This document shows, in pieces, positions 9,992 to 20,801 of a stretch of DNA of 64,000 nt. The DNA is from Halopolyspora algeriensis (GTDB lineage Bacteria; Actinomycetota; Actinomycetes; Mycobacteriales; Pseudonocardiaceae), in assembly GCF_003337235.1 (NCBI RefSeq), contig NZ_QPJC01000007.1, positions 160,662-224,661 of the forward strand, in the 5' to 3' direction. The notes beneath the pieces were generated by a model. That model made no database searches and was not told where the DNA came from. It was given only the letters and a program-made list of their open reading frames with translations. Made by a program: the position numbers and the translations under genes. Numbering within the stretch: the first letter of the stretch is position 1; each line of letters opens with the position of its first letter.

Positions 9992-10822
9992 TCAGGACAC
10001 GGTGGGCAGTGCGGGGCTCGTGACGTCGTAGACCTCGCCCGGGCGGGTCAGCAGCGGCGGCAGGATCGCCGCCTTGCGCTCCGACATCCGGGGGCTGCCC
10101 CACTGAACCTCACGTCCCTCGGTCAGCCGCAGCACCACATTGTCCGGGGCTTCGGCGACCACGGCCGTGACCTGGTCACGAAGCGGTTCGGACAGCGACG
10201 TGAGTGCGGTCATCGCCGCCTGCGTGGCCGGATCGCCGGGCGCCACGTGCCCGACCCGCAGCTCCGGCAGCCCCTCCGGGGGCCGGGGCACGGTCTCGAA
10301 CGGCACTCCCTCGGTATCCACGAGGCGGAAGCCGGCGTCGGTCGACGCGAAAACCACGGGAGTGCGCTCGGAGATCCGCAGTTTCACGGTGGACGGCCAC
10401 GACCGCTCGACGCGCACCGACTCGACCTCGGGGATCCGGCGCAGCCGGTCGCGAATCCCCGCCTTGTCGAGTCGCACCATCGGTGTCCCCATCCGGATAC
10501 TCGCGGTGTCGGTGATCCTGTCCTCCTGCAGCGTCGTGGCACCGACCACCTCGACCGAACGCACCCCCAGCAGCGGCGTGAAATACACGGCAATCGTCAG
10601 CACGGTGATCACAGCCAACCCCAGCGGGAGAATCCAGCGCCGCATCCACCGGACGGCACCGGTCCCGGACCCGGCCACCGCACCCCCGCGTACCGCGCGG
10701 CCACGCTGCGAGCGGCCACGCTCGGAACGGTCGCGCTGTGAACGGTCCGCCGCCCGGCGGCCCCGGGAATCCCGCGCCCCGACCCGCCGATCCGTGCCGC
10801 CGCGCCGCGACGGCACGCTCAT
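9992..10822 (-). CDS. ftsQ: Cell division protein FtsQ
   Basis: Bitopic divisome protein. An Arg-rich cytoplasmic N-terminus (1-60) precedes one membrane segment (about 63-83, [19 protein letters not shown]). The POTRA domain starts at [18 protein letters not shown], and the beta domain follows ([25 protein letters not shown]). The length of 276 aa is typical. The ATG at 10822 overlaps the murC stop as ATGA. FtsQ links FtsL/FtsB to the cytoplasmic division machinery. Confidence 0.95.
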   Translation of the reverse strand: MSVPSRRGGTDRRVGARDSRGRRAADRSQRDRSERGRSQRGRAVRGGAVAGSGTGAVRWMRRWILPLGLAVITVLTIAVYFTPLLGVRSVEVVGATTLQEDRITDTASIRMGTPMVRLDKAGIRDRLRRIPEVESVRVERSWPSTVKLRISERTPVVFASTDAGFRLVDTEGVPFETVPRPPEGLPELRVGHVAPGDPATQAAMTALTSLSEPLRDQVTAVVAEAPDNVVLRLTEGREVQWGSPRMSERKAAILPPLLTRPGEVYDVTSPALPTVS

Positions 10823-12336
10823 GCCCGTCCCACCGAGCCGGAATCCCCGGCCACCCGGTCGACCTCGGCCAGGATCTCGGAGCCGAGCATCGTCACATCA
10901 CCGGCCCCCATGGTCACGACCAGATCGCCGGGACGCACCAGGCTCGCCACCAGCGGGGCCGCGTCGGTGATCGAGGGCTCGTAGTGCACACGCTCTTCCG
11001 GCAGCGGCACCGATCCCGCGATCAGGGCACCGGTGACCCCGGGCTGGGGATCCTCCCGGGCCCCGTAGACATCGAGCAGCACCACCTCGTCGGCCAAACC
11101 GAGTGCAGCGGCGAACTCCCCGGCGAACGCCGCGGTACGGGAGTACAGGTGCGGCTGGAACACCACGATCAGGCGACCGCTGTCCACGACCGGTCGCGCG
11201 GCACGCAACTGTGCCTGGACTTCGGTCGGATGGTGGGCGTAGTCGTCGTACACGCGCACACCGTCCGCGCGGCCCTTGAACTCGAAGCGGCGCCGTACGC
11301 CGCCGAAAGCGGCCAGGCCTTCCAACATGCCTTCCAGCGGGGCGCCCAATTCGAGACCGGCCAGCAGTGCCGCGACGGCATTGCCCACCATGTGCTCGCC
11401 GGGCACCGACACGGACACATCGACAGTCCCGGATGGATCACCTGTCGGGCCGTCCCCGGTCGCCAGTTCCACCGTGCCGATCCCGGAGCCGTGTTCGGCC
11501 CGGTAGCCGACGATCCGGGCGTCCGCCCGCCCGTCGGCCGACCTTCCGTATCGGCGCACACGGATACCCGCCGCCTCGGCACGATCGGCCAGCGCTGCCG
11601 CGCCCGGATCATCGGCACCCGCGATCAGCACGCCCCCCGGCTCGATCCGGTGCAGGAACTGCTCGAAGACCCCGGTGTAGGCCTCCGGGGTGCCGTGGTG
11701 ATCGAGATGGTCGGGTTCGATGTTGGTCACCACCGCCACCGAGGGGGCGAACACCAGGAACGAGCCGTCGCTTTCGTCGGCCTCGGCCACGAACAGCCCA
11801 CCCTCACCGTGGTGGGCGTTGGCTCCCGATTCGTTGAGGTCACCGCCGATGGCGAACGACGGGTCGAGCCGGCAGTGCTGCAGTGCGACCGTCAGCATCG
11901 ACGTGGTCGTCGTCTTGCCGTGCGTCCCGGTGACGCAGGCGACCCGGTGCTCGGCCATCAGCGCCGCCAGCGCCTCCGCACGGCGCAGCACGGTCACCCC
12001 CCGGCGGTGGGCCTCGACGAGTTCCGGATTGTCCGGCCGGATCGCCGTGGACACCACCACCGCGCTCGGGTCGGTGCCGAACTGGTCGAGGTTGGCTTCC
12101 TCGTGGCCGAAGGCCACCCTGGCGCCCTGGGCACGGAGAGCGAGCACGGTGGGCGAATCCCGGGCATCCGATCCCGAGACCTCGTGACCTCGCGCGAGCA
12201 GGATCCGCGCGATGCCGCTCATCCCCGCGCCACCGATCCCCACGAGGTGGCCCCGGGACAGCAGCGCGCCGACCTCCGCCCCCTCCGGAATCGACGGGGC
12301 GGAGTCGGCGGATCCACTCGTGGAGTCGGTTCTCAC
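10819..12336 (-). CDS. murC: UDP-N-acetylmuramate--L-alanine ligase
   Basis: First amino-acid-adding enzyme of peptidoglycan precursor synthesis. It shows the N-terminal Rossmann motif [11 protein letters not shown], the ATP loop [13 protein letters not shown], and the Mur ligase C-terminal domain with [11 protein letters not shown] place the start at GTG 12336 ([12 protein letters not shown]): GGAGG lies 10 nt upstream and the codon overlaps the murG stop as GTGA. The frame stays open 29 more codons, within murG. That gives 505 aa. Confidence 0.95.
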   Translation of the reverse strand: MRTDSTSGSADSAPSIPEGAEVGALLSRGHLVGIGGAGMSGIARILLARGHEVSGSDARDSPTVLALRAQGARVAFGHEEANLDQFGTDPSAVVVSTAIRPDNPELVEAHRRGVTVLRRAEALAALMAEHRVACVTGTHGKTTTTSMLTVALQHCRLDPSFAIGGDLNESGANAHHGEGGLFVAEADESDGSFLVFAPSVAVVTNIEPDHLDHHGTPEAYTGVFEQFLHRIEPGGVLIAGADDPGAAALADRAEAAGIRVRRYGRSADGRADARIVGYRAEHGSGIGTVELATGDGPTGDPSGTVDVSVSVPGEHMVGNAVAALLAGLELGAPLEGMLEGLAAFGGVRRRFEFKGRADGVRVYDDYAHHPTEVQAQLRAARPVVDSGRLIVVFQPHLYSRTAAFAGEFAAALGLADEVVLLDVYGAREDPQPGVTGALIAGSVPLPEERVHYEPSITDAAPLVASLVRPGDLVVTMGAGDVTMLGSEILAEVDRVAGDSGSVGRA

Positions 12337-13502
12337 TGCGCGGCCACCTCCAGTGCTATCTGCGCCAGGACCCGGTCCGCCTCGCGGTGCCCGGTGCCCA
12401 GTGTCGCGCGGCTCATCTCCCACAGCCGATGCGGATCACGGGCCAGCGGCAGGACCTCGTCGACGACCCGTTGCGGAGTCAGCTCCGCATCGGGCACCAG
12501 TCTCGCACCTCCCGCGGTGACCACCGGCTGCGCGTTGAGGGCCTGCTCACCGTTGCCGTGCGGAAGCGGGACGAACACGGCGGGCAGGCCCACGGCCGAG
12601 ACCTCGGCGACGGTCATCGCCCCCGAGCGGCACACCACCAGGTCGGCAGCCGCATAGGCCAGGTCCATCCGTTCCAGGTACGGTACCGCCACGTAGCGGG
12701 GTGCACCGGGCACCTCCTGCACGGCCACGGTGTTTTTCGGGCCGTGCGCGTGCAGCACCCCGATCCCGGCACGTCCCAGCGCTTGCGCCGCTCCCGAGAA
12801 AGCCGTGTTCAGCGTCTGAGCACCCTGCGAACCGCCGAACACCAGGATGGCGGGAGCTTGCGGGTGGAGTCCGAAGTGGGCGCGCGCCCGGACACGCAGC
12901 GCCGCGCGGTCCAGCGAGGTGATCGACTCCCGCAGTGGGATACCGATCGCCTGCGCGCCGGAAAGGCCGCTGTCGGGCACCGCGGAAAGCACTCGCTCGG
13001 CCAGCCGTGCACCGACCTTGTTGGCCAGCCCGGCACTGGCGTTGGCCTCGTGCACGACGATCGGGACCCGCCCCCGCGCGGCCAGGTACGCCGACAGCGA
13101 GACGTAGCCGCCGAACCCGACCACCACATCCGCTTGGGCACGTTCCAGGACCTCGCGGGTACGCCGGACCGACTCCCGCACCTTCGACGGCATCCGCAGC
13201 AGTTCCGCACTGGCTTTGCGCGGCATCGGCACCGGCGGAACCAGCTCCAGCGGATAGCCGCGCGCGGGCACGATCTCGGTCTCCAGCCCGCGCTCGGTGC
13301 CCAGCGCCACCACCCGGGCATCCGGCCGGATCCTGCGTACGGCATCGGCCAGGGCCATCGCGGGTTCGATGTGCCCGGCGGTGCCACCTCCGGCGACCAC
13401 CACCGAAGGAGGCCGCCGAGCCATGGTGTTGCCCATGGGGTGTGGTGCCGGTCCGAAGCCTGCGGCTCCGAAGGACCCCGGACCCGGTTGTTGGCCGCTC
13501 AA
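12333..13502 (-). CDS. murG: Lipid II synthase MurG (GlcNAc transferase)
   Basis: Peripheral membrane glycosyltransferase converting lipid I to lipid II. The motifs are [16 protein letters not shown] at the N-terminus, [19 protein letters not shown], the UDP-GlcNAc-binding region [12 protein letters not shown], and [13 protein letters not shown] candidates at 13436 and 13424 have no ribosome site. A TTG at 13502 is preceded by AGGAGG at 6 nt and overlaps the ftsW stop as TTGA, giving 389 aa with about 26 extra Gly/Pro-rich residues. I prefer the TTG, with moderate certainty. Confidence 0.93.
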   Translation of the reverse strand: MSGQQPGPGSFGAAGFGPAPHPMGNTMARRPPSVVVAGGGTAGHIEPAMALADAVRRIRPDARVVALGTERGLETEIVPARGYPLELVPPVPMPRKASAELLRMPSKVRESVRRTREVLERAQADVVVGFGGYVSLSAYLAARGRVPIVVHEANASAGLANKVGARLAERVLSAVPDSGLSGAQAIGIPLRESITSLDRAALRVRARAHFGLHPQAPAILVFGGSQGAQTLNTAFSGAAQALGRAGIGVLHAHGPKNTVAVQEVPGAPRYVAVPYLERMDLAYAAADLVVCRSGAMTVAEVSAVGLPAVFVPLPHGNGEQALNAQPVVTAGGARLVPDAELTPQRVVDEVLPLARDPHRLWEMSRATLGTGHREADRVLAQIALEVAAQ

Positions 13503-15007
13503 CGATGTCCTCCTGTTGTTCGTGTCCGGGATGCCTGTCCCCGGGTTACCTGCTTGCGGAGTCCGGGACGGGCACCGCCGGCGCTGCCACCCCGGCGGTT
13601 GCTCTGGCGACCGGTCTGTGCAGCGCTGTTCTGGGAGGTGCCCGACCGGGAATTCCCGTTCCGCGAGGGGCCGCTGCCCGGCCGTTTGGTGCTCGTGGGG
13701 GGTTTTGCCGGACGCTTCCTGGCCGGCGGACGGTACGGCGCGGGGGTGGGCAGCCGCAGCAGCGTACCGATCCTTCCGGGCCCGAGTGAGCGCAGCGCGG
13801 CGATCGCCTCCGGCTCGTGCCGGGCGAAGTTCGCCAGCAACCCGAACACCACCATCGTGGTCAGCACCGAACTCCCCCCCGAGGAGATCAACGGCAGTGG
13901 CAGGCCGGTCACCGGCAGCAGCCCCACGACGTAGCCGATGTTGATCGCGGCCTGCGCGACCATCCAGGTCGTCAGCGTGGCGGCCACCAACCGGATCCAC
14001 GGATCGGTGTTGCGGGCGGCGATGCGCATCCCCACGTACGCCGTGGTGCCGTACAACGCCAGCACCATCGCACAACCGATGAAGCCCAGTTCCTCTCCGA
14101 TCACGGCGAAGATGAAGTCGTTGTGCGCGTTGGGCAGGTATTCCCACTTCGACCAGCCCTGCCCGAGTCCCTTGCCGAACAGCCCACCGTCGGCCAGCGC
14201 ATACAGCGCCTGCAGCGCGTGGTAGCCGTTGCCGAGCGGATCGGCACCCGGGTTGAGAAAGGACACCACCCGGTCCATGCGGTAACCGGCGGTGACCGCC
14301 AGGAGCACACCTCCGGTCACCGCCCCCAGCGCCATCACCGCGAACAGCCGCAGCGGCGCCCCGGCGAACCACAGCAGCGCCAGCAGCACGATGCCCAGTA
14401 TCGCCGTCGAACCCAGATCCGGCTGCAGGACCACCAGCGTGAACATCAGCAACGCCGCCGGCACCACCGGCACCAGCAGGTGGCGGTACTGGCCCAGCAG
14501 CGCTCGCTTGGTCACCAGCACGTGCGCGCCCCACAACGCCAGAGCCACCTTCGCGGGCTCCACCGGCTGGAACGACACACCGGCCACCACGAACCAGCTC
14601 TGCGCACCGCTGGCAGTCGCACCCAGCGGGGTCAGCACGAGCACCAGCAGCAGCAGGCACAGCGCCAGCAGGACATGGCTGAATCGACGCAGCAACCACA
14701 CCGGTGCCCGCAGGGCCAGGTAGAAACCGACCAGTCCCACAGCGCAGTACACGAGCTGGTGCACGAACACGCTGTAGGACGAACCCGCCTGGTTGAACGA
14801 GTCGACGCTCGAGGCCGACAGCACCATCACGAGGCCGAACACCGTCAGCAGGCCGAACACCGCCAGCAGCAGATGGAACGACGCCAGCGGCCGGGTGAGC
14901 CAAGCGGTCAACGCCGTGACCAGTCCTCGCAGACCGGCGGGCTTGCCCGTACGCGCGTTCCTTCCCGCGGTACCGGTGGCGGATCCGGCGGTGACCACCG
15001 TCACCAC
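13499..15007 (-). CDS. ftsW: SEDS-family septal glycosyltransferase FtsW
   Basis: Polytopic SEDS protein (about ten membrane segments) that polymerises lipid II with the class B PBP FtsI. Family signatures visible are [42 protein letters not shown] and [12 protein letters not shown]. The extended basic cytoplasmic tail (residues about 425-502, rich in Arg/Ser/Gly) is typical of actinobacteria, where it can contact FtsZ. Start codons GTG 15007 and GTG 15004 are adjacent; the latter overlaps the murD stop as GTGA. Confidence 0.95.
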   Translation of the reverse strand: MVTVVTAGSATGTAGRNARTGKPAGLRGLVTALTAWLTRPLASFHLLLAVFGLLTVFGLVMVLSASSVDSFNQAGSSYSVFVHQLVYCAVGLVGFYLALRAPVWLLRRFSHVLLALCLLLLVLVLTPLGATASGAQSWFVVAGVSFQPVEPAKVALALWGAHVLVTKRALLGQYRHLLVPVVPAALLMFTLVVLQPDLGSTAILGIVLLALLWFAGAPLRLFAVMALGAVTGGVLLAVTAGYRMDRVVSFLNPGADPLGNGYHALQALYALADGGLFGKGLGQGWSKWEYLPNAHNDFIFAVIGEELGFIGCAMVLALYGTTAYVGMRIAARNTDPWIRLVAATLTTWMVAQAAINIGYVVGLLPVTGLPLPLISSGGSSVLTTMVVFGLLANFARHEPEAIAALRSLGPGRIGTLLRLPTPAPYRPPARKRPAKPPTSTKRPGSGPSRNGNSRSGTSQNSAAQTGRQSNRRGGSAGGARPGLRKQVTRGQASRTRTTGGHR

Positions 15008-16416
15008 CCGCCTTGCTCACCGGCGGATTCGACGGCCTCGTGCCGGCTGAGCACGATGCGGACCGCGTCGGCGAACGCCTGCCCCCGGTGGGCGTAGTCG
15101 GTGAACATGTCCATCGATGCCGCGGCAGGCGCGAGCACGACCGCCGAACCCGGTTGCGCGAACCCGGCGGCGAGGTGGACGGCCTCCAGCATGGCGCTGT
15201 CTTCTCCCCCCTCGACCTCGCGCACCGGCACATCCGGCGCGTGCCGGGCCAGCGCCGCCGCGAACCGGTCCCTGTCCTGCCCGATCAGCACCGCCGCGTC
15301 CAACCGGTCGGCGTGGGAAGCCACGAGAGCGTCGACATCGGCTCCCTTGAGCAATCCGCCCGCGATCCACACCACCCGGGGGTGAGCCCCCAGCGCGGCC
15401 GCGGCCGCATGGGGGTTGGTCGCCTTGGAATCATCGACATAGCCGACTCCCGCCGACTCGGCCACCAGCACGGAACGGTGAGAGCCGGGCTCGAACGTGC
15501 GCAATCCCTCGGCCACGGCATCGGGGGCCACACCCCGGCTGCGGGCAAGCGCGGCAGCGGCGAGGGCGTTGGCCGCATTGTGCGGGCCGGGCGGGTGCAC
15601 ATCGGCGAGCGAGGCCAGCACCACCCCATCGGCGGCGTCCGCACCGGCGCAGTCGGAGCGGTCCAGCAAGCGACCGTCGGCCAGGCCGATCTGCCCGGGC
15701 TCCGGTGGCGAGGCGGTACAGCCGATGCGGCGGGGAGACCGCGCCGCATCGGCGAGGTGGACCGACCACGCGTCGTCGGCGTTGAACACGGCCACAGTGG
15801 TGTGGTCGTAGATCTTGCCCTTGGCCGCACCGTAGGCGGCCAGCGAGCCGTGCCAGTCGAGATGGTCGTCGGCGAGGTTGAGCACCACGGCGGCGTGCGG
15901 AGCCAGCGTGTCCGACCAGTGCAGCTGGAAACTCGACAACTCCACCGCCAGGACCCGGTGCCCGGCCCGCACGGCATCGACGGCGGGAAGACCGACATTG
16001 CCGCATGCCACCGCATCCGCACCGGCCGACCGCAGGATCGATGCGAGCATCCCGACCGTGGTCGTCTTGCCGTTGGTGCCGGTCACCGCGAGCCAGGTCG
16101 CAGGCTCCGGGCTCTGCCGGTCGAGACACCAGGCCAGCTCGATCTCCCCGATCACCTCGATGCCCGCCTCCGCGGCCGCGGCAGGCAGTGGTGCATCGGG
16201 CCGCCAGCCCGGACTGGTCACCACCAGGTCGGTGCCCGGCGGGGGTGCCGTCAGCCCGGCGACCAGGTCGGCCCCCTGCGACTGCAGCGAGGCCAGCGCG
16301 GCCAGCCGATCCGCGGAGGCATCGGTGATCGTGACCGCATCCCCCCGCGCAAGCAGCGCCTCGGCCGCCGAGCGGCCGGACACACCGGCGCCGGCCACCA
16401 GAACCCGTCGACGCAT
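15001..16416 (-). CDS. murD: UDP-MurNAc-L-alanine--D-glutamate ligase
   Basis: Adds D-Glu to UDP-MurNAc-Ala. The 471-aa protein has the N-terminal nucleotide fold [17 protein letters not shown], the ATP-binding loop [14 protein letters not shown], and the C-terminal ligase signatures [13 protein letters not shown] and [18 protein letters not shown]. The usual LSPACASFDQF region reads [10 protein letters not shown] here, a normal variant. ATG 16416 lies 15 bp after the mraY stop. Confidence 0.95.
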   Translation of the reverse strand: MRRRVLVAGAGVSGRSAAEALLARGDAVTITDASADRLAALASLQSQGADLVAGLTAPPPGTDLVVTSPGWRPDAPLPAAAAEAGIEVIGEIELAWCLDRQSPEPATWLAVTGTNGKTTTVGMLASILRSAGADAVACGNVGLPAVDAVRAGHRVLAVELSSFQLHWSDTLAPHAAVVLNLADDHLDWHGSLAAYGAAKGKIYDHTTVAVFNADDAWSVHLADAARSPRRIGCTASPPEPGQIGLADGRLLDRSDCAGADAADGVVLASLADVHPPGPHNAANALAAAALARSRGVAPDAVAEGLRTFEPGSHRSVLVAESAGVGYVDDSKATNPHAAAAALGAHPRVVWIAGGLLKGADVDALVASHADRLDAAVLIGQDRDRFAAALARHAPDVPVREVEGGEDSAMLEAVHLAAGFAQPGSAVVLAPAAASMDMFTDYAHRGQAFADAVRIVLSRHEAVESAGEQGGW

Positions 16417-16431
16417 GTCTCCTCCGAGTGC

Positions 16432-17517
16432 CTACAGACCGTTGCCGCCCGCCAGCGACAGCCAATCGGCATAGAACAGACCGATCCCGAACAGGCAGCT
16501 GATCGCGGCCAGAATCCAGAATCGGATGATCACCGTGGTTTCCGCCCACCCGGCGAGTTCGAAGTGGTGATGGAACGGTGCCATTCGGAACAGCCGGCGC
16601 CGGGAGGTGCGGAACACGACGATCTGCAACACCACCGACAGTGCCTCGACCACGAACAGGCCGCCCACGACGATCATCAGCAGCTCGGTGCGGGTGGTCA
16701 TCGACAGCCCCGCGAGCAGTCCTCCGATGGCCAGCGAGCCGGTGTCTCCCATGAAGATCTTCGCAGGCGCCGCGTTCCACCACAAAAAGCCCACGCACGC
16801 CGCCATCGCCGAGGCGGCGACCACCGCCACGTCCAGCGGATCGCGCACCTGGTAACAGGCGGGACCGATGTTCTGCTCCAGACCGCAGGAGTAGCGGAAC
16901 TGCCAGAAGGAGATCAGCACGTAGCTGGCCAGGACCATGGCGGCCGTGCCGCCCGCGAGACCGTCCATGCCGTCGGTGAAGTTCACCGCGTTCGACCAGC
17001 CACTGATGGCGATGTAGGCGAAGACGATGAACCCGACCGTGCCGAACGAGACCACGGTGATGTCGCGGATGAACGACAGGTGTTCGGAGGCCGGGGTGAT
17101 GCCGTTGCGGTCGGCGAACTGCAGCGCCAGGATCGCGAAGATCACCGAGGCGAGCAACTGACCGACCAGCTTGGCCGTCTTGTTCAGCCCGAGGTTGCGT
17201 CGTTTGCGGATCTTGATGAAGTCGTCGAGGAAGCCGACCACACCGAGCACCGTGGTCAATCCGAGCACGAGCAGCGCTGTCACACTCGGCAAACCGTCGG
17301 ACACCGTCAGATGCGTGACCAGGTAACCCGCCCACATGGCGACGAGGATCGCCATCCCCCCCATCGTGGGGGTGCCGCGCTTGGCGGAGTGCGACTTCTG
17401 GACCTCTTCCCGGATCTCCTGCCCGAAGCCCTGCTTGGAAAAGATCCGGATCAGGTAGGGCGTGAACAGGATGGAGACCACCAGCGCCACCGCGGCGGCG
17501 ACGAGAATGCTCTTCAC
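16432..17517 (-). CDS. mraY: Phospho-MurNAc-pentapeptide translocase
   Basis: Integral membrane enzyme that forms lipid I from UDP-MurNAc-pentapeptide and undecaprenyl phosphate. The 361-aa polytopic protein contains [17 protein letters not shown] near the N-terminus, the catalytic [16 protein letters not shown], and [16 protein letters not shown] with the Mg-binding Asp. [18 protein letters not shown] is the HHH loop. The ATG at 17517 overlaps the murF stop as ATGA. Confidence 0.97.
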   Translation of the reverse strand: MKSILVAAAVALVVSILFTPYLIRIFSKQGFGQEIREEVQKSHSAKRGTPTMGGMAILVAMWAGYLVTHLTVSDGLPSVTALLVLGLTTVLGVVGFLDDFIKIRKRRNLGLNKTAKLVGQLLASVIFAILALQFADRNGITPASEHLSFIRDITVVSFGTVGFIVFAYIAISGWSNAVNFTDGMDGLAGGTAAMVLASYVLISFWQFRYSCGLEQNIGPACYQVRDPLDVAVVAASAMAACVGFLWWNAAPAKIFMGDTGSLAIGGLLAGLSMTTRTELLMIVVGGLFVVEALSVVLQIVVFRTSRRRLFRMAPFHHHFELAGWAETTVIIRFWILAAISCLFGIGLFYADWLSLAGGNGL

Positions 17518-19022
17518 GCCGGATCACCGTCCCGCCCGGCCTCGCCCGACGGGTCCAGCAGGGCTTCGGCGACGCGCCACAGCGCCGCCACCTTCGACGC
17601 CTTGGTCAGCACGACATCACCGGGGCGCAGCTCGGCGCGCAACAGCGCGACGGCGGCCTCGACGTCGGGCACCAGAACCGACTCCTCTCCCCACGATCCT
17701 TCCAGCCAAGCACCCCGATGCATCGGGCGAGCCTGCTCGCCGACGACCACCAGGCGGTCGATGTTCAACCGGACGGCCAACCGTCCGATGTCGTCGTGGG
17801 CGTCCCCACCGGTATCGCCCAGTTCCCCCATCACCCCGAGTACCGCCCACGCCCGGCCGGGCTTGTCGCGCGTCATCGACGCCAACGTCTTCAGTGCCGC
17901 GCGGACCGATTCGGGATTGGCGTTGTATGAGTCGTTGACCACCGTGACCCCGTCGACGGTCTCGGCGACCTCCATGCGTCGTGCCGAGATCCGGCGCACG
18001 CCACCGAGGCGTTCGGTGACCTCGGCGAACGAGGCACCGAGTTCAAGAGCGATCGCGGCGGCGGTCAGCGCGTTGCCGACGTGGTGCTCTCCGTGCAGGG
18101 GCAGCGTCACCGCGGCCCTGTTCTCGCCCGCGGTGCTGCCCGCGGTGGTGACCAGGGTGAAGCTCGGACGGGCCTGATCGTCGATCACGATGTTCTCGGC
18201 ACGCACCTGTGCCTCCGGGCTCTGCCCCACCAGCACGACACGGGCCTTCGTCCGCTCGGCCATCGCGGTAACCAGCGGGTCGTCGGCATTGAGCACCGCG
18301 ATACCGCCCTCCGCCTCACCGGGAAGCGCCTCGACGAGCTCACCCTTGGCGCGGGCGATCGCCTCCCGGGAACCGAACTCGCCCAGGTGGGCGCTGCCGA
18401 CGTTGAGCACTGCTCCGATCCGGGGCGGTGCTGCCGCGCACAGGGCGGCGATGTGCCCGACACCGCGCGCGGACAACTCCAGCACCATGTGCCGCGTGTC
18501 CTCGTCGGCGCGCAAGGCGGTCCACGGGTGCCCGAGCTCGTTGTTGAACGATCCCGGTGGCGCCACCGTCGGCCCCAGCGGTTCGAGCATCTGGGCGATC
18601 AGGTCCTTGGTCGAGGTCTTGCCGGACGATCCGGTCACCCCGACCACGGTGAGCCGCAACAGCCGGTCCACCACATACCGGGACAACCGGGCCAGGGCCG
18701 TCAGGACGGCCGCGCCGGAACCGTCGGTGTCGGCGGCCAGCGCCATCACACCGGACCGGTCCTGTTCGTCGGCGGGCGGGACGATCACCGCGGGTGCGTC
18801 GACCTCCCGCGCGGCGAGCACGCCCGCCGCGCCGTCGGCGACCGCCTGAGCGGCGAAGTCGTGCCCGTCCACTCGCTCACCGGGCACGGCCACGAACAGG
18901 CCGCCGGGACGTATTTCCCGCGAGTCGAACTCCACGTTCGCCGAGACGGTCTCGGAACCGTCCGCACGGTGGAGCCTGCCACCGACCGCCGCCGAGATCT
19001 CGTCGAGGCTGAGCCGGATCAC
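17514..19022 (-). CDS. murF: UDP-MurNAc-tripeptide--D-Ala-D-Ala ligase
   Basis: Adds D-Ala-D-Ala to the UDP-linked tripeptide. Motifs are the N-terminal [17 protein letters not shown], the ATP loop [34 protein letters not shown] and the C-terminal [12 protein letters not shown] choose GTG 19022 ([10 protein letters not shown]), giving 502 aa: it overlaps the murE stop as GTGA and GAGGAGG lies 4 nt upstream. An ATG at 19040 overlaps that ribosome site and would add six residues. Confidence 0.94.
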   Translation of the reverse strand: MIRLSLDEISAAVGGRLHRADGSETVSANVEFDSREIRPGGLFVAVPGERVDGHDFAAQAVADGAAGVLAAREVDAPAVIVPPADEQDRSGVMALAADTDGSGAAVLTALARLSRYVVDRLLRLTVVGVTGSSGKTSTKDLIAQMLEPLGPTVAPPGSFNNELGHPWTALRADEDTRHMVLELSARGVGHIAALCAAAPPRIGAVLNVGSAHLGEFGSREAIARAKGELVEALPGEAEGGIAVLNADDPLVTAMAERTKARVVLVGQSPEAQVRAENIVIDDQARPSFTLVTTAGSTAGENRAAVTLPLHGEHHVGNALTAAAIALELGASFAEVTERLGGVRRISARRMEVAETVDGVTVVNDSYNANPESVRAALKTLASMTRDKPGRAWAVLGVMGELGDTGGDAHDDIGRLAVRLNIDRLVVVGEQARPMHRGAWLEGSWGEESVLVPDVEAAVALLRAELRPGDVVLTKASKVAALWRVAEALLDPSGEAGRDGDPA

Positions 19023-20716
19023 CTTGCCTCCTCGTCGCATCCCCGACCGCCGGCCGGGTCGTCGTGTCCCGGGGCGACATCCGATCCCCGCCGGTCGTCG
19101 AGGCGCGCCCGCAACGCGGTCGCCAACTCGTCGCGGTCGGAGAAGGGATGCACGACTCCCGCCACTTCCTGGCCGGTTTCGTGCCCTTTGCCCGCGACCA
19201 CCACCATGTCGCCGTCGTCGGCACGGCGGACCGCCTCGGCGATGGCCTCCTGCCGGTCGCCGATCTCGAGCAACTCCCCGCGCTCGGCGGCGGGAACCTG
19301 CCGCGCTCCCTCGAGCACGGCCGTCCGAATATCGACCGGATTCTCGCTGCGGGGATTGTCGTCGGTGACGATCAGCAGATCGGACCGGCGCGCCGCGGAC
19401 TCACCCATCACGGGGCGTTTGGCGGCATCCCGGTCACCCCCGCAGCCGAGGACCACGAGCACTCTCCCGGCCGCCTGAGCTCGGGCTGCGTCGAGCACCG
19501 CGGCCACCGCACCGGGCTTGTGGGAATAGTCCACCACAGCGGCGAAGTCCTGACCGAGTGCGACACGCTCCATACGTCCGGGCACGTCGACTTCCGCCAG
19601 TCCTCGTTCGATCGCCGCGGCGGGCACACCCGCCGTGTGCAGAACCGCGGCGGCGAGCAGCCCGTTGGCGACGTTGAACGGGCCGGGCAGCCGCAGGCGG
19701 ACGTCGAACCGCGCACCATCCGGCCCCGAGACGCGGAACCGCTGCTCACCCGTCGGCGATGCGGTGATCTCCGAGGCCGTCCACATGGCGTCGCCCACTG
19801 TGGACACGGTTACCGTCGCGGGCCCGACCAGCCGGTCGCCCCACTCGGTGTCGGTGCACACGACCTCGCGTTCGCAGCGGCCGTCGAACAGCATCGCCTT
19901 GGCCGCGAAGTAGTCGTCGAGGTCGCGGTGGAAGTCGAGGTGGTCCTGGGAGAGGTTGGTGAATCCGCCCACCGCGAACCGGGTGCCGGAGATTCGGCCC
20001 AGCGCCAGCGCGTGGCTGGAGACCTCCATCGGAACGTGGGTCACCCCGTGCTCGGCCATCACCGCCAGCAGTGCCTGCAGGTCGGGGGCTTCCGGGGTGG
20101 TGAAGGCACTGTCCAGTCGCTGCCCGGCGACGCGGGTCTCCACCGTGCCGACCAGTCCGGTGACGAGGCCGGCCGCACGCAGGGCCGACTCCAGCAGGTA
20201 GGTCGTCGTGGTCTTGCCCGAGGTGCCCGTGATCCCCAGGATCGACAGCCGCTGTGAGGGCTTGCCGTAGATGTGGGCGGCAGCCGGCCCGAGCACGCTC
20301 CGCGGTTCGGTGTGCACCAGCAGCGGCACCGATCCGTCCCGGACCCTCGGATGGTCCGCCAGTGCCGCACGCTCGGTCCCCACCTCGTCGGTGAGCACGG
20401 CGGCGGCGCCCGCGTCCAGGGCGTCGGCGGCGAAGTCCGCGCCGTGCGCGCGACTGCCCGGCAGCGCGGCGAACAGATCACCGGCACGGACGTGCTGGGC
20501 ACGCAGGGTGGCACCGGAGACCGTCACCGGTTCGCCGCCTGCGGTGCGGACGATTCGGGCACCGAGGGACTCGGCGAGTTGCTCGACGTCCACCGGCTCG
20601 ACACGGGACGGGCGAGGCGGGACTGTCGCGACCGCGGAAGGCACAGTGCGAAGGTTACCGGTACCGCTTATCGGGTTCTTGTCATGGTCGCCCGTTTCGT
20701 GTCCGTTCCGAGGCAT
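19019..20716 (-). CDS. murE: UDP-MurNAc-L-Ala-D-Glu--meso-diaminopimelate ligase
   Basis: Adds the third stem-peptide residue. The 565-aa protein has the Mur loop ITGTSGKTTTTYLLESAL, GFTNLSQDHLDFH and the C-terminal VVDYSHKPGAV. The substrate-discriminating motif DDNPR (in IVTDDNPRSENP) marks the meso-diaminopimelate rather than L-lysine type, indicating DAP peptidoglycan. The first 45 residues are poorly conserved, so a slightly later start is possible. Confidence 0.96.
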   Translation of the reverse strand: MPRNGHETGDHDKNPISGTGNLRTVPSAVATVPPRPSRVEPVDVEQLAESLGARIVRTAGGEPVTVSGATLRAQHVRAGDLFAALPGSRAHGADFAADALDAGAAAVLTDEVGTERAALADHPRVRDGSVPLLVHTEPRSVLGPAAAHIYGKPSQRLSILGITGTSGKTTTTYLLESALRAAGLVTGLVGTVETRVAGQRLDSAFTTPEAPDLQALLAVMAEHGVTHVPMEVSSHALALGRISGTRFAVGGFTNLSQDHLDFHRDLDDYFAAKAMLFDGRCEREVVCTDTEWGDRLVGPATVTVSTVGDAMWTASEITASPTGEQRFRVSGPDGARFDVRLRLPGPFNVANGLLAAAVLHTAGVPAAAIERGLAEVDVPGRMERVALGQDFAAVVDYSHKPGAVAAVLDAARAQAAGRVLVVLGCGGDRDAAKRPVMGESAARRSDLLIVTDDNPRSENPVDIRTAVLEGARQVPAAERGELLEIGDRQEAIAEAVRRADDGDMVVVAGKGHETGQEVAGVVHPFSDRDELATALRARLDDRRGSDVAPGHDDPAGGRGCDEEAR

Positions 20717-20801
20717 CGTGTTCGGCCGATCTCTTTCCCGTCACCGGTAACCCCCTCCGGGGATCGACGTGGGTCCGCCCGTGCCCGCTACCGCACTCGC
20801 A

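Noticed and set aside
15013-18177. Plus-strand open frame of 1054 codons across murD-mraY-murF, and similar long antisense frames elsewhere (1357-3426, 10738-12657, 32767 region)
   Set aside because: They oppose genes with clear family motifs, are rich in His/Arg/Gly/Gln shadow composition and contain no recognisable domain. Long antisense frames are expected at this G+C.
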